Shown piece after piece: positions 45,126 through 53,870 of a DNA stretch of 64,000 bases. The notes under the pieces are model-generated. The model was not told the origin of the DNA. It saw nothing but the letters and a program-made list of their open reading frames with translations, and searched no databases. Source of the stretch: Streptomyces violaceusniger Tu 4113 (GTDB lineage Bacteria; Actinomycetota; Actinomycetes; Streptomycetales; Streptomycetaceae). The stretch covers positions 1,364,001 through 1,428,000 of the forward strand of contig NC_015957.1 of NCBI RefSeq assembly GCF_000147815.2, read 5' to 3'. The position numbers and the translations under genes are program-made. Each line of letters opens with the position of its first letter. The first letter of the stretch is position 1.

Positions 45126-47563
45126 GCCCCAAGCAGGACCCGCCCACCGCCCCCGGCGGCTCGGACCGGGACCCCCGGCCCGCCCGGCGTCCCCGCCGCG
45201 CCGCCCCGGACGGCCCCGGGGTGGCCCCGGCACGGGCCGGAGGAGAGCCAGTCTCGCCGGACGCAGCAGTCGCCCCGGGTGGCCCGGAAGCCTCGGGCGG
45301 GGGCGGGGGCCGTGGCACGACCCGCCCCGGACCGGGTGACCGGGACGAGAGCGCGGCCCAGTGGCCATCCCGGGCGGCCCGCTCCACCCCGGCACCGGCC
45401 GCACCTCGCCTCCCGAAGGCCCTCCGCGGCAGCCTCGGCTGGCTCGCGGAACGACACGACCGGGCCCTCCGCCGCGCCGCCCCGGACGGCCCCGGGGTGG
45501 CCCCGGGACGGGCCGGGGGAGAGCCCGTCTCGCCGGACGCAGCAGTCGCCCCGGGTGGCCCGGAAGCCTCGGGCGGGGGCGGGGGCCGTGGCACGACCCG
45601 CCCCGGACGGGGTGACCGGGACGAGAGCGCGGCCCAGTGGCCATCCGGGGCGGCCCGCTCCGTCCCGGCACCGGCCGCACCTCGCCTCCCGAAGGCCCTC
45701 CGCGGCAGCCTCGGCTGGCTCGCGGAACGACACGACCGGGCCCTTGACCGCGCCCGCGGACAGCAAGGCGAGCCCGCGACCGCCCGTAAGGAGGCCCGGC
45801 CCACGGCCGCCGACGCGGGCGGTGGTCCGGCTGCGGACCGCGAGGAGGGCCGCGGCGGGGGCGTCCGTAAGGGAGGCCGGGGCGAGAACGTCCACGAGGA
45901 GGGCCGGGCTGCGGGCCTCCCCGGGGGAGACCAGGGCGCAGGCGCCCGCCAGGCGAGCCGTAGCGCGCGCGTTAGCGGGAAGGGCCGTGGCGCGGGCCTC
46001 CCCGAGAGAGGCAGGGACGCGGGCGGTCGCGAGGAAGGGCGGGGCGCGGCCGTCCGTAAGGGCGGCGTGGGCGTCCGCGAAGAGGGGCGGAGAGCGGGTG
46101 TCCGCAAGGGCGGTCCAGGCGTCCGCCGGGCGGGCCGCGGCGCGGGTGTCCGTAAGGGCGGCGTGGGCGTCCGCTGGACGAGCCGCGGCGCGGGTGTCCG
46201 TAAGGGAAGCCGGGGCGCGGGCTACCGCGAAGACGGCGTGGGTGCCCGGGCCCGGGAGCGCATATCGGGGCGCCGTTATGGCGGCCTTACCGTTGTCGCC
46301 GTGTATGGCGCGGCCGGGGCGCTTGCCGTGGTCGCGCTCGTGTGGACCGAGTGGCACGGGGTGCGGCAGCCGGAGGCGGCGTTGGCCTTCGGGGCGCTCA
46401 TCGCCGTAGGGGAGGCGATCCGGTGCGTGGAGGCTCCGCCCGCCCTTCCGGGGGGTAGTGGGGTGCCCGATCCGCGTGGGGAGCCCGCGCCCGTCGCCGC
46501 CGCGGGTGCCCTCGGCTACGCCCTGCTGGGGCGGCTCGGCGGGGAGCCGACCACACACGGTGTCCTCCAGGTGGTCACCGTCGTCGTGGCCGCCTCCCTG
46601 GCCGGGCTGGTGGCGCCGCTGGCGCTGGGCTGCCCGGTCGACCCCGGCCACACCGCCCGCCGGGTGCTCACCGTCGCGTTCGCCGCCATCTGTTTCCAAC
46701 CGCTGCACCGGACCGGCCTCTTGGGCTCCTGGTTCGGCCACAGCCCGTATCTCGTCGGCTATTTGCTCGCCCTGCTGGCCCTCACCGCCCTGTGTGACGC
46801 CGTCCTGGCCGCCGCGCTCGCCCGCGCCCGTACCGGCTGGCCTTACGGACCGCTGCTCCGCGACGAGCTGCGGTCGCTGCCGGGCGTTGCGGCGGCGGTC
46901 TGCGCGACCGCGGTGGTGATGCCGCTCACCGTGGCCGTCGCCGGGCTGTGGCCGGTGCCGGTGCTGGCGGTGCCGCTGCTGCTGATCCAGTACTCCTACC
47001 GCCGCTACGCGGGGATACGGGCCACCTACCGCCAGACCATCGCCTCCCTGGCCCGGTCGACCGAGATAGCCGGGTACACCCCGACGGGCCACGCCCGTGA
47101 GGTGGCCGCGCTCAGCCGGGCGGTGGGGCGTGAGCTGGGGCTCTCCGAGCCGCGGCTGACCGTGCTGGAGTACGCGGCGCTGATGCACGACATCGGCCAG
47201 CTCTCGCTGCTGGACCCGGTGCCCGCCGGGGCCACCGAGCCGCTGCCCGCCGCCGAGCAGCGCAAAATCGCGCTGCTCGGCGGCGCTGTGGTCCGCCAGA
47301 CCGGGGTACCCGCCGAGGTGGCACAGGTCGTGGAGCGCCAGGCGGACCCGTACCGCGAGCAGCCACTCGCCGCGCGTATCGTGCGCGCGGTGAACGCGTA
47401 TACCGAGCTGGTCAGCGGGCCAGGGGCCGAGGGTGCGGCCGGGGCGGCCGCCCTGCGCGCCCTGGAGCGGCTGCGGCTGGCCACGGCGCGCGACTTCGAC
47501 CCCATCGTGGTCGAGACGCTCGCCACGGTGCTGTCGCACCAGGTGTACGGCCGGCCCCGGTGA
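45122..47563 (+). CDS. membrane HD-domain protein with duplicated low-complexity N-terminus
   Basis: This 813-aa partner of the upstream HD-GYP protein is coupled by ATGA. Residues 1-380 are low-complexity Arg/Gly/Ala/Pro, including a nearly perfect 92-residue tandem duplication and a run of GAGVRKGG-like motifs. About eight membrane helices follow (about 385-630), then a degenerate HD domain (about 650-800). It keeps LMHDIGQLS but lacks the GYP segment and several metal-site residues. It may therefore be a regulatory rather than catalytic subunit. The true functional start might be internal; the ATGA overlap argues for 45122. Confidence 0.75.
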   Translation: MSPKQDPPTAPGGSDRDPRPARRPRRAAPDGPGVAPARAGGEPVSPDAAVAPGGPEASGGGGGRGTTRPGPGDRDESAAQWPSRAARSTPAPAAPRLPKALRGSLGWLAERHDRALRRAAPDGPGVAPGRAGGEPVSPDAAVAPGGPEASGGGGGRGTTRPGRGDRDESAAQWPSGAARSVPAPAAPRLPKALRGSLGWLAERHDRALDRARGQQGEPATARKEARPTAADAGGGPAADREEGRGGGVRKGGRGENVHEEGRAAGLPGGDQGAGARQASRSARVSGKGRGAGLPERGRDAGGREEGRGAAVRKGGVGVREEGRRAGVRKGGPGVRRAGRGAGVRKGGVGVRWTSRGAGVRKGSRGAGYREDGVGARARERISGRRYGGLTVVAVYGAAGALAVVALVWTEWHGVRQPEAALAFGALIAVGEAIRCVEAPPALPGGSGVPDPRGEPAPVAAAGALGYALLGRLGGEPTTHGVLQVVTVVVAASLAGLVAPLALGCPVDPGHTARRVLTVAFAAICFQPLHRTGLLGSWFGHSPYLVGYLLALLALTALCDAVLAAALARARTGWPYGPLLRDELRSLPGVAAAVCATAVVMPLTVAVAGLWPVPVLAVPLLLIQYSYRRYAGIRATYRQTIASLARSTEIAGYTPTGHAREVAALSRAVGRELGLSEPRLTVLEYAALMHDIGQLSLLDPVPAGATEPLPAAEQRKIALLGGAVVRQTGVPAEVAQVVERQADPYREQPLAARIVRAVNAYTELVSGPGAEGAAGAAALRALERLRLATARDFDPIVVETLATVLSHQVYGRPR
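45195..45746 (+). repeat. 276-bp in-frame tandem duplication inside the HD gene
   Basis: 45195-45470 and 45471-45746 are near-identical 276-bp units (92 codons), differing at a few bases. Each encodes a Pro/Gly/Ala-rich segment ending in LRGSLGWLAERHDRAL. The array continues into short Arg/Gly/Lys repeats to about 46260. Confidence 0.9.
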
Positions 47564-47604
47564 GAACTCGCCGGTAATAAGCGGGCCTCCCGAGGGGCAT
47601 GGTT

Positions 47605-47693
47605 GGATGCGAGGAGAGGGGTGCCAGGCCGAATGGCCGGTGGCAAGGAGGTGTGGAGGGCTTCGCATCCCGGCCGGAGGGTGAGGGGCCGGG
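47605..47693 (+). ncRNA. candidate structured leader RNA before the TPR gene
   Basis: In the 233-bp gap after the HD operon an 8-bp closing stem GGATGCGA (47605-47612) / TCGCATCC (47663-47670) encloses a 9-bp hairpin. That hairpin pairs TGCCA with TGGCA and GGCC with GGCC around a GAAT loop at 47631-47634. A further stem CCCGGCC (47669-47675) / GGCCGGG (47687-47693) overlaps the 3' strand of the closing stem, so the two are mutually exclusive, as in a switch. No known riboswitch class is matched. Confidence 0.4.
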
Positions 47694-47796
47694 CTGAGAT
47701 GTCCGCGAATGTGTGGCAGGTTGTCTTCGAGGGAGGGCGACGCCGTCCGCGAAGGCATCTGGTACGGGACGACTTCGATACCGGCAGGCGGGAATC

Positions 47797-48783
47797 GTGA
47801 AGATCTTCGGCAAGGTACGGCACCGGCCGTCCGCCTCATGGCGGCAGGCCACGGACCGTGCGTTCACGCTCATCGGCGACGGCCGGTACGAGGACGCGGG
47901 AGCGCTGCTGACCCGCGCCGCCGACCTGGAGCCGTGGCTGTCGGAGTCCTGGTTCAACCTGGCGCTGCTGCACAAGTTCCGGCACGACTGGGAGCAGGCG
48001 CGCGCCGCGGGGCTGCGGGCGGTCGCGCTGCTGGACCGCGAGACGGGCGCTCCGGACTGGTGGAACGTGGGAATCGCGGCCACCGCGCTGCAGGACTGGC
48101 CGCTGGCCCGCCGCGCCTGGCAGGCGTACGGGCTGAAGGTGCCCGGAGAGGCGTCCGCGTCCGGGGAGCCGCTCGGCATGGAGCTGGGCAGCGCGGCGGT
48201 AAGGCTGTCCCCGGAGGGCGAGGCCGAGGTCGTCTGGGGCCGCCGGCTGGACCCGGCCCGGATCGAGGTGCTGTCCATCCCGCTGCCGTCGTCCGGGCGG
48301 CGCTGGGGCGAGGTGGTGCTGCACGACGGCGTACCGCACGGTGAGCGCGTGACCTCCGCGGGTCCCTCGTACCCGGTCTTCGACGAGATCGAGCTGTGGG
48401 CGCCGTCCCCGGTGCCGACCTGGGTGGTGCTGCTGGAGGCGGCCACCGAGGCCGACCGGGACGCCCTGGAGCGGCTCGCGGCGGACGCGGGCTTCGCGGC
48501 CGAGGACTGGTCGTCGTCGGTGCGGCTGCTGTGCCGCTCCTGCTCGGAGAGCCGGATGCCCAGCGACGAGGGCGAGGGCGAGCATCTGGACCCGCACGAC
48601 CACAGCGAACCGGGCCACCCCGGGCCGCTGGGCCACCGTATGGCGGGCTCGGGTTCGCTGTGGGTCCCCGAGCGCGAATGCGGGATCGCGGCGCCCGGTG
48701 GGCTGGTGCGGGGGCTGCTGGACGGCTGGGTCGCCGACAGCCCGGACACCCGCGAGTGGCGGGATCTGGAAGAGGTCTGCTGA
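47797..48783 (+). CDS. tetratricopeptide-repeat protein, cytoplasmic
   Basis: This 328-aa protein has two or three TPR units near the N-terminus (about 15-115), reading AFTLIGDGRYEDAGALLTRAADLEPWLSESWFNLALLHKF, then DWEQARAAGLRAVALLD. The remaining 200 residues form an uncharacterised beta-rich domain. It carries a Cys pair (LLCRSCSES) and a His-rich loop (HLDPHDHSEPGHPGPLGH) that could bind metal. GTG 47797 follows GGCGGGAA. No signal peptide. Preceded by a potentially structured leader. Function unknown. Confidence 0.75.
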   Translation: MKIFGKVRHRPSASWRQATDRAFTLIGDGRYEDAGALLTRAADLEPWLSESWFNLALLHKFRHDWEQARAAGLRAVALLDRETGAPDWWNVGIAATALQDWPLARRAWQAYGLKVPGEASASGEPLGMELGSAAVRLSPEGEAEVVWGRRLDPARIEVLSIPLPSSGRRWGEVVLHDGVPHGERVTSAGPSYPVFDEIELWAPSPVPTWVVLLEAATEADRDALERLAADAGFAAEDWSSSVRLLCRSCSESRMPSDEGEGEHLDPHDHSEPGHPGPLGHRMAGSGSLWVPERECGIAAPGGLVRGLLDGWVADSPDTREWRDLEEVC

Positions 48784-48879
48784 CCGCCTGGCGGCTGGCG
48801 GCTGCCCTGGGGGCCTAGGGGGCTCGGCGGGCCGTGACGCCTGCGGCGGGCTGTCCCCTCCCCGCCCCTTCCCGAAACC

Positions 48880-49013
48880 GGGGCTCTGCGCCGGGCTCCG
48901 GATTGGGGCTCTGCCTCGGGCTCCGGATTGGGGCTCTGCCTCGGGCTCCGGATTGGGGCTCTGCCTCGGGCTCCGGATTGGGGCTCTGCCCCGGGCCCCG
49001 GATTGGGGCTCTG
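48880..49013 (+). repeat. 25-bp tandem array, about five copies
   Basis: GATTGGGGCT recurs at 48901, 48926, 48951, 48976 and 49001, exactly 25 bp apart. The unit is a GC-rich GGGGCTCTGCCTCGGGCTCC followed by GGATT, with rare substitutions. There are no variable spacers, so this is not CRISPR. It resembles the GGGCTCCGCCC-type hairpin words common after Streptomyces genes. Confidence 0.93.
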
Positions 49014-49217
49014 CCCCTTCCCGAAGCATCGATGTGCGGCTCCGCCTCGTGGTGGGACGCCGCCCCAGACTCCGGCCGGGCGACGCGGATGTGCGCGGGC
49101 CTCCGCCCGGCCATCCGCTGCCGCGACGATCGCCTCCTCGGCAGCCGGGGTCCAGAGGCGGAGCCCTGCCACGCGGCGGAGCCGCATATCGATGCTGCGG
49201 GAAGGGGCGGGGAGGGG
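49012..49217. repeat. imperfect long inverted repeat (about 40-bp arms)
   Basis: The left arm (about 49012-49053) and right arm (about 49173-49217) are reverse complements with few mismatches. Each contains CCCCTTCCCG, GCATCGAT and TGCGGCTCCGCC. The enclosed 120 bp is Arg/Ala-type GC-rich sequence with no ORF of its own. It could be a miniature element remnant or a complex terminator. Confidence 0.75.
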
Positions 49218-49370
49218 AGAGACCCGCCGGATACCCCCTAGCCGACCTGTACGCCCCACCAGGGCCCGTGGAGGCCCGCTCACAGCGCGTAAGCACACCG
49301 CGCCCGGGCGCGTCGTGCCCGTACCCTGTAGGGCAACGCATCACGGTTGAGGGAAGGCACACGGCGGACG

Positions 49371-50000
49371 ATGTCGCAGCAAGGGACGAAACAACAGGTG
49401 GTCGACGATTTCGTCGTGGACACGGAGGACTGCGAGGAGCGTGAGCGGGCCTTCCGCGAGCGCGGCACCGCCCGCCCGATCACCGTTTACGGCAACCCGG
49501 TCCTGCACAAGGAGTGCCGGGACGTGACCGTGTTCGACGAGGAGCTGGCGCGGCTCGTCGACGACATGTTCGCCAGCCAGCGGGCGGCGGAGGGCGTGGG
49601 CCTGGCCGCCAACCAGATCGGTGTCGACCTTAAGGTCTTCGTCTACGACTGCATGGACGACGAGGGCGTTCGCCATGTGGGCGCGGTGTGCAACCCGGTG
49701 CTGGAGGAGCTGCCCGCCGACCGCCGGGTGCTGGACGACTCCAATGAGGGCTGTCTGTCGGTCCCCACGGCCTATATGGAGCTGGCCCGCCCCGACTACG
49801 CGGTGGTGCGCGGCCAGGACCTCGACGGCGAGCCGATCGCGGTGCGCGGCACCGGCTACTTCGCGCGCTGTCTGCAGCACGAGACCGACCACCTGTACGG
49901 CTACCTGTACACCGACCGGCTCTCCAAGCGCGACCGTAAGGATGTGCTGAAGCAGATGGCCGAGGGCACCGCCCGCTACGAGACGGTGCCCAACGACTGA
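49371..50000 (+). CDS. def: peptide deformylase
   Basis: This 209-aa enzyme removes the formyl group from nascent proteins. The three family motifs are present: [10 protein letters not shown] (motif I), EGCLSVP with the metal Cys (motif II) and QHETDHLYG, the HExDH metal site (motif III). Residues 1-40 are an extra N-terminal charged segment, common in Streptomyces PDFs. ATG 49371. It stands alone, convergent with nrdB, with a strong hairpin between. Confidence 0.95.
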   Translation: MSQQGTKQQVVDDFVVDTEDCEERERAFRERGTARPITVYGNPVLHKECRDVTVFDEELARLVDDMFASQRAAEGVGLAANQIGVDLKVFVYDCMDDEGVRHVGAVCNPVLEELPADRRVLDDSNEGCLSVPTAYMELARPDYAVVRGQDLDGEPIAVRGTGYFARCLQHETDHLYGYLYTDRLSKRDRKDVLKQMAEGTARYETVPND

Positions 50001-50013
50001 GTGTGCCGTACTT

Positions 50014-50056
50014 CACAGGGCGGGCCGGACCCAGGCGGGGTCCGGCCCGCCCTGTG
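50014..50056. terminator. bidirectional hairpin between def and nrdB
   Basis: A 19-bp perfect stem (50014-50032 with 50038-50056) with a 5-nt AGGCG loop fills almost the whole 59-bp gap between the convergent genes. There is no T-tract. Confidence 0.85.
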
Positions 50057-50059
50057 GCA

Positions 50060-51070
50060 TCAGAAGTCGTCGTCGAAGGCGACCGAGCCCTCGACCGCGA
50101 CCTGGTAGGCCGAGGCGCGGCGCTCGAAGAAGTTGGTCAGCTCCTGGACGTTCTGCAGCTCCATGAAGGAGAACGGGTTCTCCGAGCCGAAGACCGCGGG
50201 GAAGCCGAGGCGCATCAGGCGCTGGTCGGCAACGCACTGCAGATACTCCTGCATCGACGCGGTGTTCATGCCCGGCAGCCCGTCCCCGCACAGATCGCGG
50301 GCGAACTGCAGCTCCGCCTCGACGGCTTCCTTCAGCATGTCGGTGACCTGCTGCCGGAGCTCGTCGTCGAAGAGGTCCGGCTCCTCCTCGCGGACGGTGT
50401 CCACGACCGAGAAGGCGAACTCCATGTGCATCGACTCATCGCGGAACACCCAGTTGGTGCCCGTCGCCAGGCCGTGCAGCAGCCCGCGCGAGCGCAGCCA
50501 GTACACGTACGCGAAGGCGCCGTAGAAGAACAGCCCCTCGATGCAGGCCGCGAAGCAGATCAGGTTGAGCAGGAAGCGGCGGCGGTCCTGCTTGGTCTCC
50601 AGCCGGTCGATCTTCTCCACCGAGTCCATCCAGCGGAAGCAGAACTCCGCCTTCTCCCTGATGGAGGGGATGTTCTCGACGGCGGCGAAGGCCGCGGCGC
50701 GGTCGTCCGGGTCGGGGAGGTAGGTGTCCAGCAGCGTCAGATAGAACTGGACGTGCACCGCCTCCTCGAAGAGCTGCCGGGACAGATACAGCCGCGCCTC
50801 GGGGGAGTTGATGTGCTTGTAGAGCGTCAGCACCAGGTTGTTGGACACGATCGAGTCGCCGGTCGCGAAGAAGGCGACCAGACGGCCGATCAGATGCTGC
50901 TCACCGGGGGAGAGCTTGGCGAGGTCGGTGACGTCGGAGTGGAGGTCGACCTCCTCCACGGTCCAGGTGTTCTTGATCGCGTCGCGGTAGCGGTCGTAGA
51001 ACTCCGGGTACCGCATCGGCCGCAGGGTGAGTTCGAAGCCCGGGTCGAGCAGGTTCTTGGTGTCACTCAT
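50060..51070 (-). CDS. nrdB: ribonucleotide reductase class I beta subunit
   Basis: This 336-aa R2 subunit generates the radical used by NrdA to make deoxyribonucleotides. Diiron ligands are visible in LFEEAVHVQFY and DESMHMEFAFSVVD, with the first Asp/Glu in the FATGDSIVSNN region. The C-terminal tail ends in acidic residues for NrdA docking. ATG 51070 lies 2 bp after the nrdA stop; ATG 51082 overlaps nrdA and is also possible. In S. coelicolor a third gene nrdS follows; here a convergent def begins after 59 bp, so nrdS is absent. Confidence 0.95.
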   Translation of the reverse strand: MSDTKNLLDPGFELTLRPMRYPEFYDRYRDAIKNTWTVEEVDLHSDVTDLAKLSPGEQHLIGRLVAFFATGDSIVSNNLVLTLYKHINSPEARLYLSRQLFEEAVHVQFYLTLLDTYLPDPDDRAAAFAAVENIPSIREKAEFCFRWMDSVEKIDRLETKQDRRRFLLNLICFAACIEGLFFYGAFAYVYWLRSRGLLHGLATGTNWVFRDESMHMEFAFSVVDTVREEEPDLFDDELRQQVTDMLKEAVEAELQFARDLCGDGLPGMNTASMQEYLQCVADQRLMRLGFPAVFGSENPFSFMELQNVQELTNFFERRASAYQVAVEGSVAFDDDF

Positions 51071-51072
51071 GG

Positions 51073-53487
51073 TTACTGGCATGCCTCGCAGGACTCGGGG
51101 TTTTCCAGGGAGCAGGCGATGGCGTCGGCCTCGGCCGGAGCCTGCTGTACGGGGATGAGGGCAGGGGCGGGCGCGGTGGCGGCGGCGCCGCCGCCACGGG
51201 CGCTCTGGGCGATCCGGGTGGCCGGACGCGAGCGCAGGTAGTACGTGGTCTTGATGCCGCGCTTCCAGGCGTACGCGTACATCGAGCTGAGCTTGCCGAT
51301 GGTCGGCGAGGCCATGAAGAGGTTCAGCGACTGGCTCTGGTCGAGGTACGGGGTGCGGGCCGCCGCCATCTCGATCAGGGCGCGCTGCGGGATCTCCCAC
51401 GCGGTGCGGTACAGGTCCCGTACGTCCGCGGGCACCCAGGAGAACTCCTGGACCGAGCCGTTGGACTCGCGCAGCGCCTCGCGGGTATGGGCGTCCCAGA
51501 CGCCCAGCTTCTTGAGGTCGTCCACCAGATACGAGTTGACCTGCAGGAACTCCCCGCTGAGCGTTTCGCGCTTGAAGAGGTTGGAGACCTGCGGCTCGAT
51601 GCATTCGTAGACGCCCGCGATGGAGGCGATGGTCGCGGTCGGCGCGATCGCCAGCAGCAGCGAGTTCCGCATCCCGGACTTCGCCATCCGGGTGCGCAGC
51701 GCCTCCCAGCGCTCCGGCCAGGTGGCCACCGCGTCCGTGTAGTGGTCCGGGTGCAGCACACCGCGCGCGGTGCGGGTCTCGGACCAGGCCGGGTGCGGGC
51801 CGTGGCGCTCGGCGAGCTCGCAGGACGCCTCGTACGCGGCGAGCATGATGCGCTCGGAGATCCGCGTGGAGAGCGCCTTGGCCTCGGGCGAGTCGAACGG
51901 CAGCCGCAGCCGGAAGAAGACGTCCTGCAGCCCCATCAGGCCCAGACCCACCGGGCGCCAGCGGGAGTTGGAGGCCCCGGCCTCGTCCGTGGGGTAGAAG
52001 TTGATGTCCACCACGCGGTCGAGGAAGGTCACGGCGGTGTGGACGGTGGCGTCCAGGCGCTCCCAGTCCACCTGCCCGTCCTCGTCCAGGTGCGCGGCGA
52101 GGTTGACCGAGCCGAGGTTGCACACGGCGGTCTCGCCGTCGTTGGTGACCTCCAGGATCTCGGTGCACAGGTTCGAGGAGTGGACGACCCTGCCGGGCTC
52201 GGCGGTCTGGTTGGCGGTGCGGTTGGCGGCGTCCTTGAACGTCATCCAGCCGTTGCCGGTCTGCGCGAGGGTGCGCATCATCCGGGCGTACAACTGCCGC
52301 GCCGGGACCTGCTTGACCGCCCGCCCCTCGGCCTCGGCCTTCCGGTACGCGGCGTCGAACTCGTCGCCCCACAGGTCCACCAGAGCGGGCGCGTCGACCG
52401 GGGAGAACAGCGACCAGTCGGCGTCCGCCTCGACCCGGCGCATGAACTCGTCCGGGATCCAGTGGGCGATGTTCAGGTTGTGGGTACGGCGGGCCTCCTC
52501 GCCCGTGTTGTCCCGCAGCTCCAGGAACTCCTCGAGGTCCGCGTGCCAGGTCTCCAGGTAGACGCAGGCCGCGCCCTTGCGCCGGCCGCCCTGGTTGACG
52601 GCGGCCACCGAGGCGTCGAGCGTGCGCAGGAACGGCACGATGCCGTTGGAGTGCCCGTTGGTGCCCCGGATCAGCGAACCGCGCGCCCGGATACGGGAGT
52701 AGGACAGGCCGATGCCGCCCGCGTGCTTCGACAGCCGCGCCACCTGGTGGTAGCGGTTGTAGATCGAGTCCAGCTCGTCCAGCGGCGAGTCCAGCAGATA
52801 GCAGGACGACATCTGCGGATGCCGGGTGCCGGAGTTGAACAGCGTGGGGGAGCTGGGCAGATACGACAGCGTGCTGGTCAGCCGGTACAGCTCGGCCACG
52901 TCGTCCAGCGCCCGCTCCGAGAGGTCCTCGGCGAGCCCGCAGGCCACCCGCAGCAGGAAGTGCTGCGGGGTCTCGATCACCTGACGGGTGATGGGGTGGC
53001 GCAGCAGATAGCGGCTGTAGAGGGTGCGCAGTCCGAAGTAGCCGAAGCGCTTGTCGGCGCCGTCGGCCAGGGCCCGCTCCACCAGCGCGTCCAGCCGTGC
53101 GGCGTGGGCGGCGGCGAACTCCGCGGTGGAGTCGGCGAGCAGGCCCTCACGGTGGCCCACCTGGACGGAGGTGGAGAAGGAGACCGCGCCCTGCCCGGCC
53201 GCCTCCTCCGTGATGGTGAGCGCCAGCAGCCGCGCGGCCAGCCGCGAGTACTCCGGCTCCTCGGCGATCAGCCCGGCGGCCGCCTCAATCGCCAGGCCGC
53301 GCAACTCCGCCTCGTCCGAGCCGGGATGGCGGCCGCGCAGGGCGGCGGCCGCGACCTTACCGGGGTCGGTGGCAGGCAGGTCGGCGGTGAGTCCGGTGAG
53401 GGTCCGCAGCAGGGCGGTTCCGGGCGCGTCGTGCGCTGCCTGAGAAACCGCCTGCTCTGAAACCGGATCTGCGGGCGCGATGGTCAC
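51073..53487 (-). CDS. nrdA: ribonucleotide reductase class I alpha subunit
   Basis: This 804-aa catalytic subunit has an N-terminal cone-like region and a ten-stranded barrel containing SCYLLDSPLDEL, NLNIAHWIPDEFM, NLCTEILE, CNLGSVNLA and a Tyr-Tyr radical path. The C-terminal CEACQ pair re-reduces the active site. GTG 53487 has GGAGAG seven bases upstream. The upstream region contains NrdR boxes and a cobalamin riboswitch. Expression is therefore low when B12 allows the class II enzyme NrdJ to work, as established for the Streptomyces nrdABS operon. Confidence 0.95.
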   Translation of the reverse strand: MTIAPADPVSEQAVSQAAHDAPGTALLRTLTGLTADLPATDPGKVAAAALRGRHPGSDEAELRGLAIEAAAGLIAEEPEYSRLAARLLALTITEEAAGQGAVSFSTSVQVGHREGLLADSTAEFAAAHAARLDALVERALADGADKRFGYFGLRTLYSRYLLRHPITRQVIETPQHFLLRVACGLAEDLSERALDDVAELYRLTSTLSYLPSSPTLFNSGTRHPQMSSCYLLDSPLDELDSIYNRYHQVARLSKHAGGIGLSYSRIRARGSLIRGTNGHSNGIVPFLRTLDASVAAVNQGGRRKGAACVYLETWHADLEEFLELRDNTGEEARRTHNLNIAHWIPDEFMRRVEADADWSLFSPVDAPALVDLWGDEFDAAYRKAEAEGRAVKQVPARQLYARMMRTLAQTGNGWMTFKDAANRTANQTAEPGRVVHSSNLCTEILEVTNDGETAVCNLGSVNLAAHLDEDGQVDWERLDATVHTAVTFLDRVVDINFYPTDEAGASNSRWRPVGLGLMGLQDVFFRLRLPFDSPEAKALSTRISERIMLAAYEASCELAERHGPHPAWSETRTARGVLHPDHYTDAVATWPERWEALRTRMAKSGMRNSLLLAIAPTATIASIAGVYECIEPQVSNLFKRETLSGEFLQVNSYLVDDLKKLGVWDAHTREALRESNGSVQEFSWVPADVRDLYRTAWEIPQRALIEMAAARTPYLDQSQSLNLFMASPTIGKLSSMYAYAWKRGIKTTYYLRSRPATRIAQSARGGGAAATAPAPALIPVQQAPAEADAIACSLENPESCEACQ

Positions 53488-53629
53488 TGAGGTGCTCTCC
53501 CTCGCTCGGCCGGGGCCACGAGGGGGTGCGATGGGCGCGTACGGGCATGCCGATGCCGTACTCCTCGTACGTCAGGCACACCACGCAGCGTCCATCGGCC
53601 CAACCCTCGAGGCCGGGGGACGTGTTCAC

Positions 53630-53740
53630 ACAGGGCTGTCGGCAGGTGCTCGGACTTACGGGCACGCCGCATAAGCGCACACGTACACCGTTGCGGGACA
53701 GTTCCGGATTCCCACCGGATTTCCCTGCGGCGGCAGCGAG
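53630..53740 (-). ncRNA. cobalamin riboswitch upstream of nrdA
   Basis: On the minus strand the core GGGAAATCCGGTGGGAATCC, then ACTGTCCCGCAACGGTG, and finally AGTCCGAGCACCTGCCGACA match the conserved B12-aptamer blocks in order. It lies about 140 bp before the nrdA start. In Streptomyces this class represses nrdAB when adenosylcobalamin is plentiful. Confidence 0.93.
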
Positions 53741-53744
53741 GACG

Positions 53745-53793
53745 AGCATACATCTTGTGTCGGCCGACGCACGCACCCCCATATCTTGTGTCG
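53745..53793 (-). promoter_or_regulatory. two NrdR boxes and -10 region of nrdA promoter
   Basis: On the minus strand ACACAAGATATGGG (53791-53778) and ACACAAGATGTATG (53760-53747) are two NrdR-box-like elements spaced 31 bp, three helical turns. The second overlaps TATGCT (53750-53745), a likely -10. NrdR repression through paired boxes is established for RNR genes. Confidence 0.85.
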
Positions 53794-53870
53794 CGAGGTG
53801 CGGAGTTTCGCATGAATGTGCTAATGCGTTCCGAAGGTGGCCCGTGACCTGGGGCCCGTGGCGGGGCGTG

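Larger units (their letters stand above)
48784..49370. other. 587-bp gene-free, repeat-rich gap
   Basis: No supported gene. The gap holds a 25-bp tandem array and a long imperfect inverted repeat, listed separately. The last 150 bp form the upstream region of def. Short ORFs here are repeats in translation only. Confidence 0.7.

Noticed and set aside
43665..47563. Frameshift or gene fusion of the two HD proteins
   Set aside because: The genes overlap by ATGA with distinct membrane domains; this is normal coupling, not a broken gene.
47676..47740. TPP riboswitch suggested by CTGAGAT near 47694
   Set aside because: Only the short CUGAGA word is present; the second TPP helix and the conserved CCTGAT-type block are missing.
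48880..49013. Possible CRISPR array
   Set aside because: The 25-bp units are directly abutting with no variable spacers and there are no cas genes.
50060..52372. 770-codon frame containing nrdB with a long N-terminal extension
   Set aside because: The extension is antisense-phase reading of nrdA; NrdB begins MSDTKNLLDPG at 51070.
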